Part shown: positions 1-6,498 of the stretch, piece by piece | Layout of the letters: each line of letters opens with the position of its first letter | How positions within the stretch are numbered: the first letter of the stretch is position 1 | Source of the DNA: Sneathiella sp. | GTDB taxonomy: Bacteria > Pseudomonadota > Alphaproteobacteria > Sneathiellales > Sneathiellaceae | Assembly (NCBI GenBank): GCA_016765515.1 | Contig: JAESPT010000314.1 | Coordinates: 1-9,506 of the forward strand | Direction of reading: 5' to 3' | DNA: 9,506 nucleotides | Position numbers and translations under genes: made by a program | The notes under the pieces: model-generated | The model's input: only the letters and a program-made list of their open reading frames with translations | Told to the model about the DNA's origin: nothing | Databases searched by the model: none

Positions 1-75
1 ACAATAGTTTACTGGCATTCCAGCTATCTTGGCTCGACTTCATAGCTCACTAGATGCAAATGAATGTATACCGAT

Positions 76-105
76 CCGACAGATGTCAATGACGATATCT
101 GTCGG
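76..105. terminator. Hairpin, candidate terminator downstream of marR
   Basis: A perfect 9-base inverted repeat (CCGACAGAT at 76-84, ATCTGTCGG at 97-105) extends inward by a G-T pair and two more pairs, leaving a six-base loop. It lies 11 bases past the marR stop codon. On the plus strand it is followed by the T-rich stretch TTTATTAT, which suits a terminator for a gene entering from the left. On the minus strand the following bases are not a good T-tract, so termination of marR here would be weaker. It may be bidirectional. The structure is clear; the function is inferred. Confidence 0.55.
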
Positions 106-116
106 TTTATTATGAT

Positions 117-548
117 CTAGTCCTCGATAACACGCTTCAGATAAGAGCGAAATTGCGCTACTTCTTCTTTAGTGAATTTTGACGACAACTCATCATGAGC
201 CTTGCGGGCATTTGCCAAAATCGACTCATATGCCAGCTTGCCGCTCGGTGTGATATCAAGAATTTTCTGACGGCGGTCTGTCGTTGACGGAGTGCGTGTT
301 ATGAAACCGTGTTTTTCCAACGACTTGACAACAACACCAGCATTGGTTTTGTCTACACATAGAAATTTTGCTAGATTGTTCTGATCCAACCCTTTCTTAT
401 TCGACAATATGTTCAGCGCACCAAACTGGCTTGTCGTAATGCCATTCAGATGGACCTGAAAAGTTGCACTGGCCTTTTGATGGGCCCTTCTTATAAGAAA
501 ACCCAGGCGGTTATACAATTCATCCAAATCGGTGTCATCTTGTTTCAT
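117..548 (-). CDS. MarR-family winged helix-turn-helix transcriptional regulator
   Basis: A 143-residue protein, the usual length for MarR-family dimeric DNA-binding repressors or activators. The N-terminal helix (about 8-34) and C-terminal helix (about 103-140) would form the dimer interface. The winged helix-turn-helix spans about 38-100: T-S-Q-F-G-A-L at 39-45, a recognition helix near D66-TNAGVVVKSLEKHG, and the wing signature D91-R92-R93 followed by L97-x-x-T100-x-x-G103, a family hallmark. There is one cysteine (C64), near the recognition helix; a redox role is possible but unproven. The start is ATG with no good Shine-Dalgarno, the nearest AGG being about 15 bases upstream. It is separated from the upstream co-oriented transporter gene by 259 bases, so it probably has its own promoter. 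The ligand and targets cannot be read from sequence; the transporter gene next to it is a candidate target. Confidence 0.9.
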   Translation of the reverse strand: MKQDDTDLDELYNRLGFLIRRAHQKASATFQVHLNGITTSQFGALNILSNKKGLDQNNLAKFLCVDKTNAGVVVKSLEKHGFITRTPSTTDRRQKILDITPSGKLAYESILANARKAHDELSSKFTKEEVAQFRSYLKRVIED

Positions 549-622
549 AATTACATAAATTACCTATTTATTCCGCCTTCCCATCTGTTGTCATATTTCG
601 CAATCAGGGAATAACAGAGTTA

Positions 623-644
623 CATATTATCAATCAATTATATG
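623..644 (-). promoter_or_regulatory. Candidate marR promoter/operator (TATAAT within an imperfect palindrome)
   Basis: Reading on the minus strand, a perfect TATAAT hexamer (plus positions 637-642) lies within a 22-base imperfect inverted repeat with arms CATATnAT and ATnATATG. It is 75-96 bases upstream of the marR start. MarR proteins commonly repress their own promoter by binding imperfect palindromes that overlap the promoter. No convincing -35 hexamer is found at 16-18 bases, and AT-rich palindromes arise easily by chance, so this is only a candidate. Confidence 0.28.
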
Positions 645-807
645 AGTCAGAATACCAACACACACTCTTGCAATAAATTACTTTTTGGCCATGATTCAAA
701 TCAATGGTACCGAGGTGAATTACAATATACAATTTCAAAGCAATTCAATACCGGATGCTCAAAGTCTATCATGGTAATACATATCCATAACAATTTCTTG
801 CTAACAA

Positions 808-1848
808 TTAATCCTTCTCTTCAGGCGGATCAAACGCGACCTTGCAAATATCACCACTGCAGTTCAGAGGCGGGATTTTCGTTCCCAGTGCCTTCATAAC
901 CAGCAACGATACAATGATGCTGAAAAACATCGATAAAAACGCCGGCAAAATATGGGGAGAAAGAGACGGCGCAGAATAAAACAGAAGAATATCATTGCCG
1001 CCAGGAATGACGGAAGCACCAGCGCCCATAAAAACACCTCCCAGAATATAGCTGATCCATTGCACCTGTGGGCGCAGTTGCCAATGAAACCGTCCACTTT
1101 GCCAGGCAGACACGCCAATACCAGCAATTAAGGCAAGAAACATAATCCACAAAATAACAGGGGGTTGAGGAGCTCCCTTTGCAACAAACTCTACGGTTTG
1201 CCTGAGAAGGCCCGTATAGGGCCAAACTCCGACAGTCATGTAAAGTACCGCATTACTAATTCCCATCAACATTGCAGCCCCAGACAACCGGTAATACGGC
1301 GACAACACACGGTGTTTCCATTTCAGTGTCCTGCTTGACAGGAAAATCCGAATGAATTCAAAACACATCCATGTGACGAAAAATATTGTAATCGGTAAAT
1401 GAAGATCACCCATTTTTGACAGGACGGTAACACTTTCAACTTGGGGCATTAAAATAGCCGGGGGGTTGATGGCGCCAATAGTATAAATCCCAGCCGCGAA
1501 ACCAATGAGTGACAGTCCCATTCCCAAATTTCCGCTGCCAAGCCGTGTCAGTGTTGAAAAGGCACATCCTCCATTTATCGTGGCGCCGACACCAAACAAT
1601 ATTCCGCCAAATACTGTCGGTAAGGAAATTTTCCAACCGCTTCTGAACAGAAAATCCGTATCAGCGACACTGTCGACGAGGAGCGATACACCAAGAACCC
1701 AAAGCACTACTTTGAGAAAACTGAAGAGCATATATCCTCTGTGCGTGGTCAGAATTTCTTCCATGGCACGGACGGAACAAAACCCACCGCGTTGTGCCGC
1801 AAATCCGATCACCACAGCCAGAAAGGGTGCCAAAAAAAATATCAACAT
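808..1848 (-). CDS. YeeE/YedE (TsuA-like) sulfur-compound transporter
   Basis: A 346-residue polytopic inner-membrane protein with about eight to nine hydrophobic segments, built as two related halves as in the Sulf_transp (YeeE/YedE) family. TsuA-type members import thiosulfate. The first half carries the family motifs: G15-F-A-A-Q-R-G-G-F-C24 near the N terminus and G81-G-I-L-F-G-V-G-A-T-I-N-G-G-C95 followed by a G-rich helix. The equivalent second-half motif reads G-A-G-A-S-V-I-P-G-G-N-D and has no cysteine. A short hydrophilic C-terminal tail holds C330 and C335. The substrate is therefore uncertain: thiosulfate or another sulfur compound is likely from the family. The start is ATG; no Shine-Dalgarno is visible, but residue 1 leads straight into the first family helix, so the start is reasonable. 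It is divergent from the receiver-domain gene, and the marR gene lies downstream on the same strand. Confidence 0.88.
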   Translation of the reverse strand: MLIFFLAPFLAVVIGFAAQRGGFCSVRAMEEILTTHRGYMLFSFLKVVLWVLGVSLLVDSVADTDFLFRSGWKISLPTVFGGILFGVGATINGGCAFSTLTRLGSGNLGMGLSLIGFAAGIYTIGAINPPAILMPQVESVTVLSKMGDLHLPITIFFVTWMCFEFIRIFLSSRTLKWKHRVLSPYYRLSGAAMLMGISNAVLYMTVGVWPYTGLLRQTVEFVAKGAPQPPVILWIMFLALIAGIGVSAWQSGRFHWQLRPQVQWISYILGGVFMGAGASVIPGGNDILLFYSAPSLSPHILPAFLSMFFSIIVSLLVMKALGTKIPPLNCSGDICKVAFDPPEEKD

Positions 1849-1854
1849 AAGAAT

Positions 1855-1860
1855 ATCATA
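1855..1860 (-). promoter_or_regulatory. Candidate -10 element directly upstream of the transporter start
   Basis: TATGAT on the minus strand ends six bases before the transporter ATG, and the ATG has no Shine-Dalgarno. If used, transcription would start at or next to the initiation codon and give a leaderless mRNA. No good -35 hexamer sits at the normal spacing, so support is weak. Confidence 0.2.
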
Positions 1861-2278
1861 ATGCGAAAGTAGGTCGCAAAACTAGGTTGCTGATTTTTTG
1901 CTCTCCTTGACCCAACAATTTCCTGCGAAACCGCATCAAATGACATGACAAAGGGTGCTAACCTCCCTACATCAATAAAAATACTTCTTGGTTTCTCGAC
2001 CTCATAGAAAAAAATCTTTATTGCAACGGCGGAGAGAGTCTTTGACAGGAAGTATAATCAAATTTTGCAGAATACATTGAGAAAGTGACCACTCTAAACA
2101 GGTAACTTTTTGGAAGAAGATTCCAACATAATATTACAACAATTGCGATCTGTAATTTCTTTGTCGATCATTATATTATTGTGAGTGACCACGAAAGAAC
2201 CGTACAGATTAAATTCAATATTATTTCCACGTCGTTAAGAAATTATTTGGTAATTGAACTACAAAATATGAACGTCAT

Positions 2279-2308
2279 TTGAAATTTGTGCACTATCTTC
2301 TTTATGCA
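2279..2308 (+). promoter_or_regulatory. Candidate promoter of the receiver-domain gene
   Basis: TTGAAA at 2279-2284 (one mismatch to TTGACA) is followed after 18 bases by TATGCA at 2303-2308 (three of six to TATAAT). A start near 2316 would leave a leader of about 30 bases containing the Shine-Dalgarno AGAGG. Plausible by position, weak by sequence; the short GTGCA/TGCAC inverted repeat overlaps its -10 part. Confidence 0.28.
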
Positions 2309-2334
2309 CCGGAATAACGTCAACAATAACAAAC

Positions 2335-2341
2335 AGAGGCG
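2335..2341 (+). promoter_or_regulatory. Shine-Dalgarno site deciding a TTG start
   Basis: AGAGGCG sits with AGAGG ending eight bases before TTG at 2348. This supports the unusual TTG initiation codon for the receiver-domain protein; no ATG or GTG offers a better start. Confidence 0.6.
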
Positions 2342-2347
2342 ATTAAT

Positions 2348-3253
2348 TTGTCCGCAGAACTTCTAAAAGCGGCACTGGAGGCGACTGACATCCTGATCTT
2401 AAGTCCGGATGAAACCGTTCGCCATCTGTTTGAAAATGCTGGTTTCCGCAGGATCAAAACCATTCGGCAGGATTTTGAAGACGCTCTTGTAATAATAACA
2501 GCCGGACACTGTGACGTGATCGTGCTGGATGACTTGTTTTTAGAGGAAAAAACACTGGATTTTATCAAATCCATTCGCGCTGGCGAGTACGGGGAGAATA
2601 TATGCTTGCCCATCGTGATTTTGATCTCGGATGCCAGCCAGGATTTGGGCCGAAAAGCGGTTCAGGTGGGGGCAGATGATGTGGTCCTCAAACCTCTTTC
2701 CGTCAATGATGTGAACAAACGAATGAGAGCCCTGCTCACGCGGGATCTTCTGTATATCGTTACGGCCAATTATATTGGCCCTAACCGCCGCAATGCCGAC
2801 CGTACAAATCACAAGCGCGACAATCTGGTCAGTATTCCCAATGCCATGCGGATGAAAGCCGAGGGCCACCAGGAAACCACGGCGCACATTTCTCAATTGA
2901 TGTCCGTTGCAAACCGGGCAATTAACAATATCAGTGCGGCCCTTGAAGGCGAGGTCATACAAAAACTGATTAATGATGCCATCGCCAACCCCAAGGATTT
3001 TCAAGCTGCATTAAGACGATTGCAGCCTATTGTAAAAACCTTTGCAAAAAAACTCGCGCAGACGGACTTCGAACATATTGGGGATCTGTGTAAATTGATC
3101 CTGGGTATCATCGGCGAGATAAAAGGGCCGCCTGATGCAAAAAGTACAGAAATTCTCACTCTCGTGAGTCAGGCTTTGCATCTCTCTTTCGAAGACGATC
3201 TTCAATCAAAAGCGGCGGCGGCTGAAATCATCTCGCTCCTCAAGAAACGCTAG
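2348..3253 (+). CDS. Response-regulator-like protein: receiver domain plus helical C-terminal region
   Basis: A 301-residue cytoplasmic protein starting at TTG with a good Shine-Dalgarno. Residues about 13-125 fit a CheY-like receiver: the D56-V-I-V-L-D61 strand ends in the likely phospho-acceptor D61, S94 sits near the conserved Thr/Ser position after P88, and G108-A-D-D-V-V-L-K115-P has the conserved lysine. The acidic pair normally after the first strand is replaced by S19-P20, with D21 one position later, so magnesium binding and phosphorylation may be altered. A linker holds Y-I-G-P-N-R-R (about 137-143), a motif I recall from alphaproteobacterial response regulators. Residues about 165-300 look entirely helical and match no output domain I recognise: no HTH, GGDEF, EAL, HD or PilZ signature. 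The role is probably protein-protein signalling. The gene is monocistronic and ends 18 bases from the convergent GFA gene. Confidence 0.8.
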   Translation: MSAELLKAALEATDILILSPDETVRHLFENAGFRRIKTIRQDFEDALVIITAGHCDVIVLDDLFLEEKTLDFIKSIRAGEYGENICLPIVILISDASQDLGRKAVQVGADDVVLKPLSVNDVNKRMRALLTRDLLYIVTANYIGPNRRNADRTNHKRDNLVSIPNAMRMKAEGHQETTAHISQLMSVANRAINNISAALEGEVIQKLINDAIANPKDFQAALRRLQPIVKTFAKKLAQTDFEHIGDLCKLILGIIGEIKGPPDAKSTEILTLVSQALHLSFEDDLQSKAAAAEIISLLKKR

Positions 3254-3271
3254 AAGCGTCAAATGGGTGTC

Positions 3272-3682
3272 TCACTCTTTTGGAAAAGTATCAAATAGCG
3301 CTGCGGTGTCTATTGCACGGCACCAATCCGTTTGTTCGTTCATAAAAATCTTGTCCTGTGCCGAAAAATGAGGCTCTGCATTTAAGGATCCGGCCGGAAC
3401 AATGACAGCGGTTTGATGTGTATTGAAAAAAGGAACCCCGGATCCACAATTCTTGCAAAAGGCTTTTGTTATATCCCGGTTGAGCAACTTGAAAGTACGC
3501 ACTTTCTCCTCCCCATCAAGCCACTTGAACTGCGCCGGATCACCAAAAAGATTAGCGGCAAAAGCGGATCCACTGATCCGCCGACATTGTTCGCAGTGAC
3601 ATAGGAAAAACCGACTGAACGTATTCTCAATCTCATACATCACCTCACTGCAGAGGCATTCGCCGGATATCATTTTCAGCAT
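3272..3682 (-). CDS. GFA/CENP-V family zinc-binding protein
   Basis: From the ATG at 3682 this is 136 residues, the usual size for the family named after glutathione-dependent formaldehyde-activating enzyme. All characteristic zinc ligands are present: C9-x-C11 in the N-terminal G-E-C-L-C motif, C28-H-C30-x-x-C33 followed by R-x-I-S-G, and C76-x-x-C79-G. The family binds structural and catalytic zinc; Gfa makes S-hydroxymethylglutathione, but most members have no proven activity, so the substrate is open. The open frame extends to a TTG at 3715, adding 11 residues (VRITKSRRDE-like). I prefer ATG 3682 because AAGAAGAGA lies just upstream and families normally start a few residues before the first Cys motif. 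No formaldehyde or glutathione gene is adjacent. It converges with the receiver-domain gene. Confidence 0.87.
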   Translation of the reverse strand: MLKMISGECLCSEVMYEIENTFSRFFLCHCEQCRRISGSAFAANLFGDPAQFKWLDGEEKVRTFKLLNRDITKAFCKNCGSGVPFFNTHQTAVIVPAGSLNAEPHFSAQDKIFMNEQTDWCRAIDTAALFDTFPKE

Positions 3683-3754
3683 TTCGTCTCTTCTTGATTT
3701 TGTAATTCTGACCAAGTATTTGCTAATCCAAAGTGCAAATTAGTCATTCCCTGG

Positions 3755-3772
3755 TCAAATTCATAAATTTGA
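3755..3772. repeat. Perfect 7-base inverted repeat upstream of the GFA gene
   Basis: TCAAATT and AATTTGA are separated by four bases (CATA), 73-90 bases upstream of the GFA start and about 50 bases past the end of the diguanylate cyclase gene. The stem is almost all A-T, with no T-tract after it on the minus strand, so a terminator is unlikely. A regulator-binding site at the GFA promoter is possible; on the minus strand TTGACC (3753-3758) overlaps one arm and could be a -35. Confidence 0.35.
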
Positions 3773-3819
3773 AGACAACTATCAATAAGAGTTAAAATTA
3801 CTAATTATTCGAATGAATA

Positions 3820-5010
3820 TTATCTACTGACCTGGTTGCGCCCTGCTTTTTTTGCTCGGTACAACGCTTTATCCGCAGCCTTCAAAATGGTATCGGGTTT
3901 TTGCTTCCCCCCCTTGGACTGTGCGGATCCAATTGAGACGGTAACCTTGACTGTCTTTCCTTTGAGCTTACTTGATTTTGATTTTGGTTTTTTCTTTGGA
4001 CGTTCTTTTCCGCGAATATGAAAAGCAGCCTGTTCAACGCGCTTGCGAATTTCTTCAAGATGTTTTTTGGCTGTTTTATTATTTGCCCGCGGCAGCAAAA
4101 TTGTAAATTCCTCGCCGCCATACCGATACGCTTTGCCGCCTCCGCCAATTTTTGCCAAATGTGCGGCAACCATGCGCAATACCTGATCGCCTGTATCATG
4201 GCCGTAGGTATCATTGAATTTCTTGAAATGATCTATGTCGGCCATGGCGATGACATAGGGGGATCGCAGTTTTTTCATATCCATGGACAGGGCACGGCGG
4301 CCCGGAATTTCGGTTAATTCATCAACAAAAGCCATTGAATAGGCAGATTGCAGGATCATACTTGTTAGAATGAGAATTGCTGCGGTCATGAAAAGATCGA
4401 CAGCTATAATGTTTTGAGCGAAGTGAAGGGCAATTGCACTTGCAATGAGGGCTCCGAGTGTCGCACCGGCAATGGAAGATCTTGACAGGATCAAAGTTAA
4501 GATCAGTGCCAGTACCCCAACAAAATAAAAGATCAGGGATGGCTGAGGCAGCCGGGTCCATGCGTCCAAGTCTGCGGGCAACAACCGAGAATGAAGCGCA
4601 TCAATAATAGCAACATGCACGGACTCGCCGCCGTAGAGCGTTATCCAGTACAATCCCCCGGCTTGCCCGAAGACAAGAGCTAGCCGAAGAAGTCCCCAGG
4701 AGCTGAAGAGACCACGCTCCTCCAAAAAAGTGAAAATAAGCATATTCAACGGCAGCAGGATGGAAATCCCCGCGTGGGCAACCTGCCAAGTAAGATTTTT
4801 ATCTGAGAAGACCGCAAATTCTTTTAAGCCCAAATAAGATAAAACCAACCCACAGAGAATAAGAGCAATATTTGATTGGCCAAACTGCCACCCCAAAAGG
4901 ATGCCAACGGCGACAAGGCCCACAGGTAGAAATTCCGGAAAATCATTCAGGAAAAAGGTTGCTGAACTGGAAACTGAATAAAGGATGATTGTTATCGCTA
5001 AAATCACCAA
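3820..5010 (-). CDS. Membrane-bound diguanylate cyclase (GGEEF domain)
   Basis: A 396-residue protein. Residues 1-225 hold about seven hydrophobic segments and form a membrane sensor of no recognised type. Residues about 228-396 form a GGDEF domain that makes cyclic di-GMP from two GTP. It starts with D-E-L-T-E-I-P-G-R-R (230-239), then A-D258-I-D-H-F-K-K-F-N-D (metal and substrate residues), the active-site G298-G-E-E-F302, V-T-V-S-I-G (356-361), and the C-terminal A-D-K-A-L-Y-R-A-K. All catalytic residues look intact. The RxxD inhibitory site expected at about 289-292 is replaced by glycines. A lysine-rich insertion lies at about 334-353. The listed TTG start has no Shine-Dalgarno and begins inside a hydrophobic helix, so the true start may lie upstream. 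It is alone on its strand between the seven-gene operon and GFA. Confidence 0.9.
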   Translation of the reverse strand: MVILAITIILYSVSSSATFFLNDFPEFLPVGLVAVGILLGWQFGQSNIALILCGLVLSYLGLKEFAVFSDKNLTWQVAHAGISILLPLNMLIFTFLEERGLFSSWGLLRLALVFGQAGGLYWITLYGGESVHVAIIDALHSRLLPADLDAWTRLPQPSLIFYFVGVLALILTLILSRSSIAGATLGALIASAIALHFAQNIIAVDLFMTAAILILTSMILQSAYSMAFVDELTEIPGRRALSMDMKKLRSPYVIAMADIDHFKKFNDTYGHDTGDQVLRMVAAHLAKIGGGGKAYRYGGEEFTILLPRANNKTAKKHLEEIRKRVEQAAFHIRGKERPKKKPKSKSSKLKGKTVKVTVSIGSAQSKGGKQKPDTILKAADKALYRAKKAGRNQVSR

Positions 5011-5052
5011 TGATACAAAGATATTCGAAAAGACCGTTCGGATAACCTGAAA

Positions 5053-5058
5053 CTCCCT
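5053..5058 (-). promoter_or_regulatory. Shine-Dalgarno-like AGGGAG upstream of the diguanylate cyclase frame
   Basis: AGGGAG on the minus strand lies 42 bases upstream of the annotated TTG, too far to serve it. It is nine bases before an in-frame ATC at 5043-5041, and the frame is open from there into the gene. It could mark initiation at a rare AUC codon, or be chance. Confidence 0.25.
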
Positions 5059-5152
5059 ATTTCCCGCAATCCCTTATGACGCCGGGAAACAATGACCTAA
5101 CATACCTTAAGGATGACTTCCAGTTCCGCTTGATAGATAAAAATTCATCCCC

Positions 5153-6013
5153 TCAACGGCATTTTCCAAGGAGCCCAAGCTGCACTTTAATCTGTCCGAG
5201 AATTTTTTGGTCCTTCATCCAAATATCGTGAATGACAACAGCGTTCCTGCCCAGCGAATACGTCGCCCGAATTTGCGCTGCTGCCGAACCATTTTGAGGG
5301 ATCAAACGAAACAACGCGCCCAATAAGGCCGCATCGACAATGCGATCAAACAGCCGAACCGGCTGAGCGTTGGAAAGGTGATGTCGTCGTTTGATGTTTT
5401 CAAGGATGCGTTGTTCTGAAGAAGGAATCTGCCCTGCACTTTGACGCAGGAAAAGGCTAGTTTGGTCTGAATTAATCTTCGCCGACTGTCCCGCAAGACC
5501 CGTTTCCAGAAATATCTGCCCATTGTTATCCATCAAGCCACTTTGCAGTCCGAGACAGGTTACAAAAGCGTCAAAAAGCCTTTCCCGGTGACGGTTTTCC
5601 TGCGGCCAGGCAATCTCGACATTGGGTCCTTTTCCCGTCTCTAAAAGTTTCAGGAGTACCCGGCCTTCAGCCACCATATCGGCCGTGGGTTTGTCCACGG
5701 TCACCGTCTGCTTCACCGCATTTTGAGACACCGGTGTTTTTGGTTTTTCGGTTGGTTCAAGACGATCTGGCGCCTGACTTTTCACTGGCCGTTCTACCGA
5801 TTTCAACGCCACGACAGAGGATCTGGCCGGCGGCGGCGGCAAGGTTACCGCTTTCATCAAAAAGGGCTTCTTCAATTCTTGCAACGGTGGCTTGTCCAGC
5901 TTGTTTGGACTAGATTTCTCCCGATCCTTCAAATCAGGCACCACCAGAATGAGTAACATCACGGCCAGCAGAAGAGTTAATCCAAGTGGCCCCTTTTCTT
6001 CCGCTAGTTTCAT
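5153..6013 (-). CDS. Bitopic envelope protein with TonB/TolA-like architecture
   Basis: Last gene of the seven-gene block, 286 residues from ATG 6013. A single hydrophobic helix (about 9-26) follows a short N terminus with K2 and K7 and would anchor the protein in the inner membrane with the rest in the periplasm. Residues about 35-112 are rich in proline, lysine and serine (PPPP at 59-62), a likely extended spacer. Residues about 113-286 look globular, with L-L-K-L-L-E-T-G-K-G-P-N-V-E-I-A-W-P near 120-137 and two cysteines (C153, C285) that could pair. The order anchor, spacer, C-terminal domain resembles TonB or TolA, but no TonB_C or TolA signature is seen and the helix lacks the TonB histidine. 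A GTG at 6028 overlaps the upstream stop (GTGA), but only ATG 6013 has a Shine-Dalgarno (GAGG, nine bases away). The function is unknown. Confidence 0.75.
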   Translation of the reverse strand: MKLAEEKGPLGLTLLLAVMLLILVVPDLKDREKSSPNKLDKPPLQELKKPFLMKAVTLPPPPARSSVVALKSVERPVKSQAPDRLEPTEKPKTPVSQNAVKQTVTVDKPTADMVAEGRVLLKLLETGKGPNVEIAWPQENRHRERLFDAFVTCLGLQSGLMDNNGQIFLETGLAGQSAKINSDQTSLFLRQSAGQIPSSEQRILENIKRRHHLSNAQPVRLFDRIVDAALLGALFRLIPQNGSAAAQIRATYSLGRNAVVIHDIWMKDQKILGQIKVQLGLLGKCR

Positions 6014-6024
6014 GAAGGATTGCC

Positions 6025-6498
6025 TCACTGAGAAGACATTTCCGCAGAGAAAAGCTCCATATTTTCAGCTAAAATCCGCAGCTTTTCCTGTCGATCTTCG
6101 CGCTTGATGACCTTAAAGTCGTCTTCCACTTGTTTCGGTGCGACAGGGTTCAAGATTTCCTGCCGGCGCCGGGCTACTTCTGGAGACAAGGATTGCGTTT
6201 GCGCTTGATCTGCAAATTTTACTATAGGAGAGGTTAAGGTTTGATCCCCCTCCTTTTTACCCTGATCCGTTGGTGGCGCTGAAATATTGTCAGGCGTGAT
6301 TTCCGCCCTCCGACTTATGGGTGGCTCTGTTTTTTCCAACGACGCTGTTGCCTTTGACAGAGCTGCCTCTGCTTTTTCAATCATTTCATCAAAAACTTCC
6401 TCCGTCTCGCCTGATGCCTTTTCCAGATCAGGTTTGCTGGCGGTAAATAAAAACAGAAGGGCCGCACCAACGACCAAATTAAACATCAAAAATTTCAT
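6025..6498 (-). CDS. Short bitopic inner-membrane protein next to the ExbB-like gene
   Basis: 157 residues: a hydrophobic helix at about 4-20 (N-V-V-G-A-A-L-L-F-L-F type) and then a hydrophilic, Glu/Lys/Ala-rich, probably largely disordered periplasmic region, with possible helices at about 26-55 and 108-155. The position directly after an ExbB/TolQ-like gene is where exbD or tolR normally sits, and size and topology also fit. However, the helix has no aspartate of the type that conducts protons in ExbD, TolR and MotB, and no ExbD/TolR fold signature is visible. The ATG at 6498 has AAGGA eight bases upstream, and the gene overlaps the ExbB-like gene by 20 bases, implying coupling. A role as structural partner of the channel is inference. 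Confidence 0.72.
   Translation of the reverse strand: MKFLMFNLVVGAALLFLFTASKPDLEKASGETEEVFDEMIEKAEAALSKATASLEKTEPPISRRAEITPDNISAPPTDQGKKEGDQTLTSPIVKFADQAQTQSLSPEVARRRQEILNPVAPKQVEDDFKVIKREDRQEKLRILAENMELFSAEMSSQ

Larger units (their letters stand above)
1849..2347. other. 499-base AT-rich divergent intergenic region
   Basis: This is the only gap over 300 bases. It lies between divergent starts and must hold promoters for the transporter (minus) and the receiver-domain gene (plus). No ORF in it has coding character. Visible details: a 9-base direct repeat AGTGACCAC at 2084-2092 and 2184-2192, exactly 100 bases apart; many A/T runs; and a short inverted repeat GTGCA (2288-2292) / TGCAC (2305-2309). 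No terminator, tRNA or recognised riboswitch was seen. A small RNA or regulatory sites could be present but cannot be shown. Confidence 0.5.

Noticed and set aside
642..899. Plus-strand open frame of 85 codons overlapping the transporter 3' end
   Set aside because: No family resemblance and low-complexity composition; half of it lies antisense to the transporter gene.
2042..2058. TTGACA followed by TATAAT in the divergent intergenic region
   Set aside because: The hexamers are only five bases apart, not the 16-18 a sigma-70 promoter needs; neither pairs well with another element.
2540..3004. Minus-strand open frame of 154 codons inside the receiver-domain gene
   Set aside because: It is fully antisense to a gene with clear receiver motifs; its translation resembles no family and looks like a frame shadow.
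3247..3259. ACGCT / AGCGT hairpin at the stop codon of the receiver-domain gene
   Set aside because: Five-base stem, three-base loop and no following T-tract; too weak for a terminator.
5060..5089. Inverted repeat TTTCCCG / CGGGAAA between the seven-gene block and the cyclase
   Set aside because: A seven-base stem with a 16-base loop and no T-tract on either strand, so it is not a convincing terminator for the operon.
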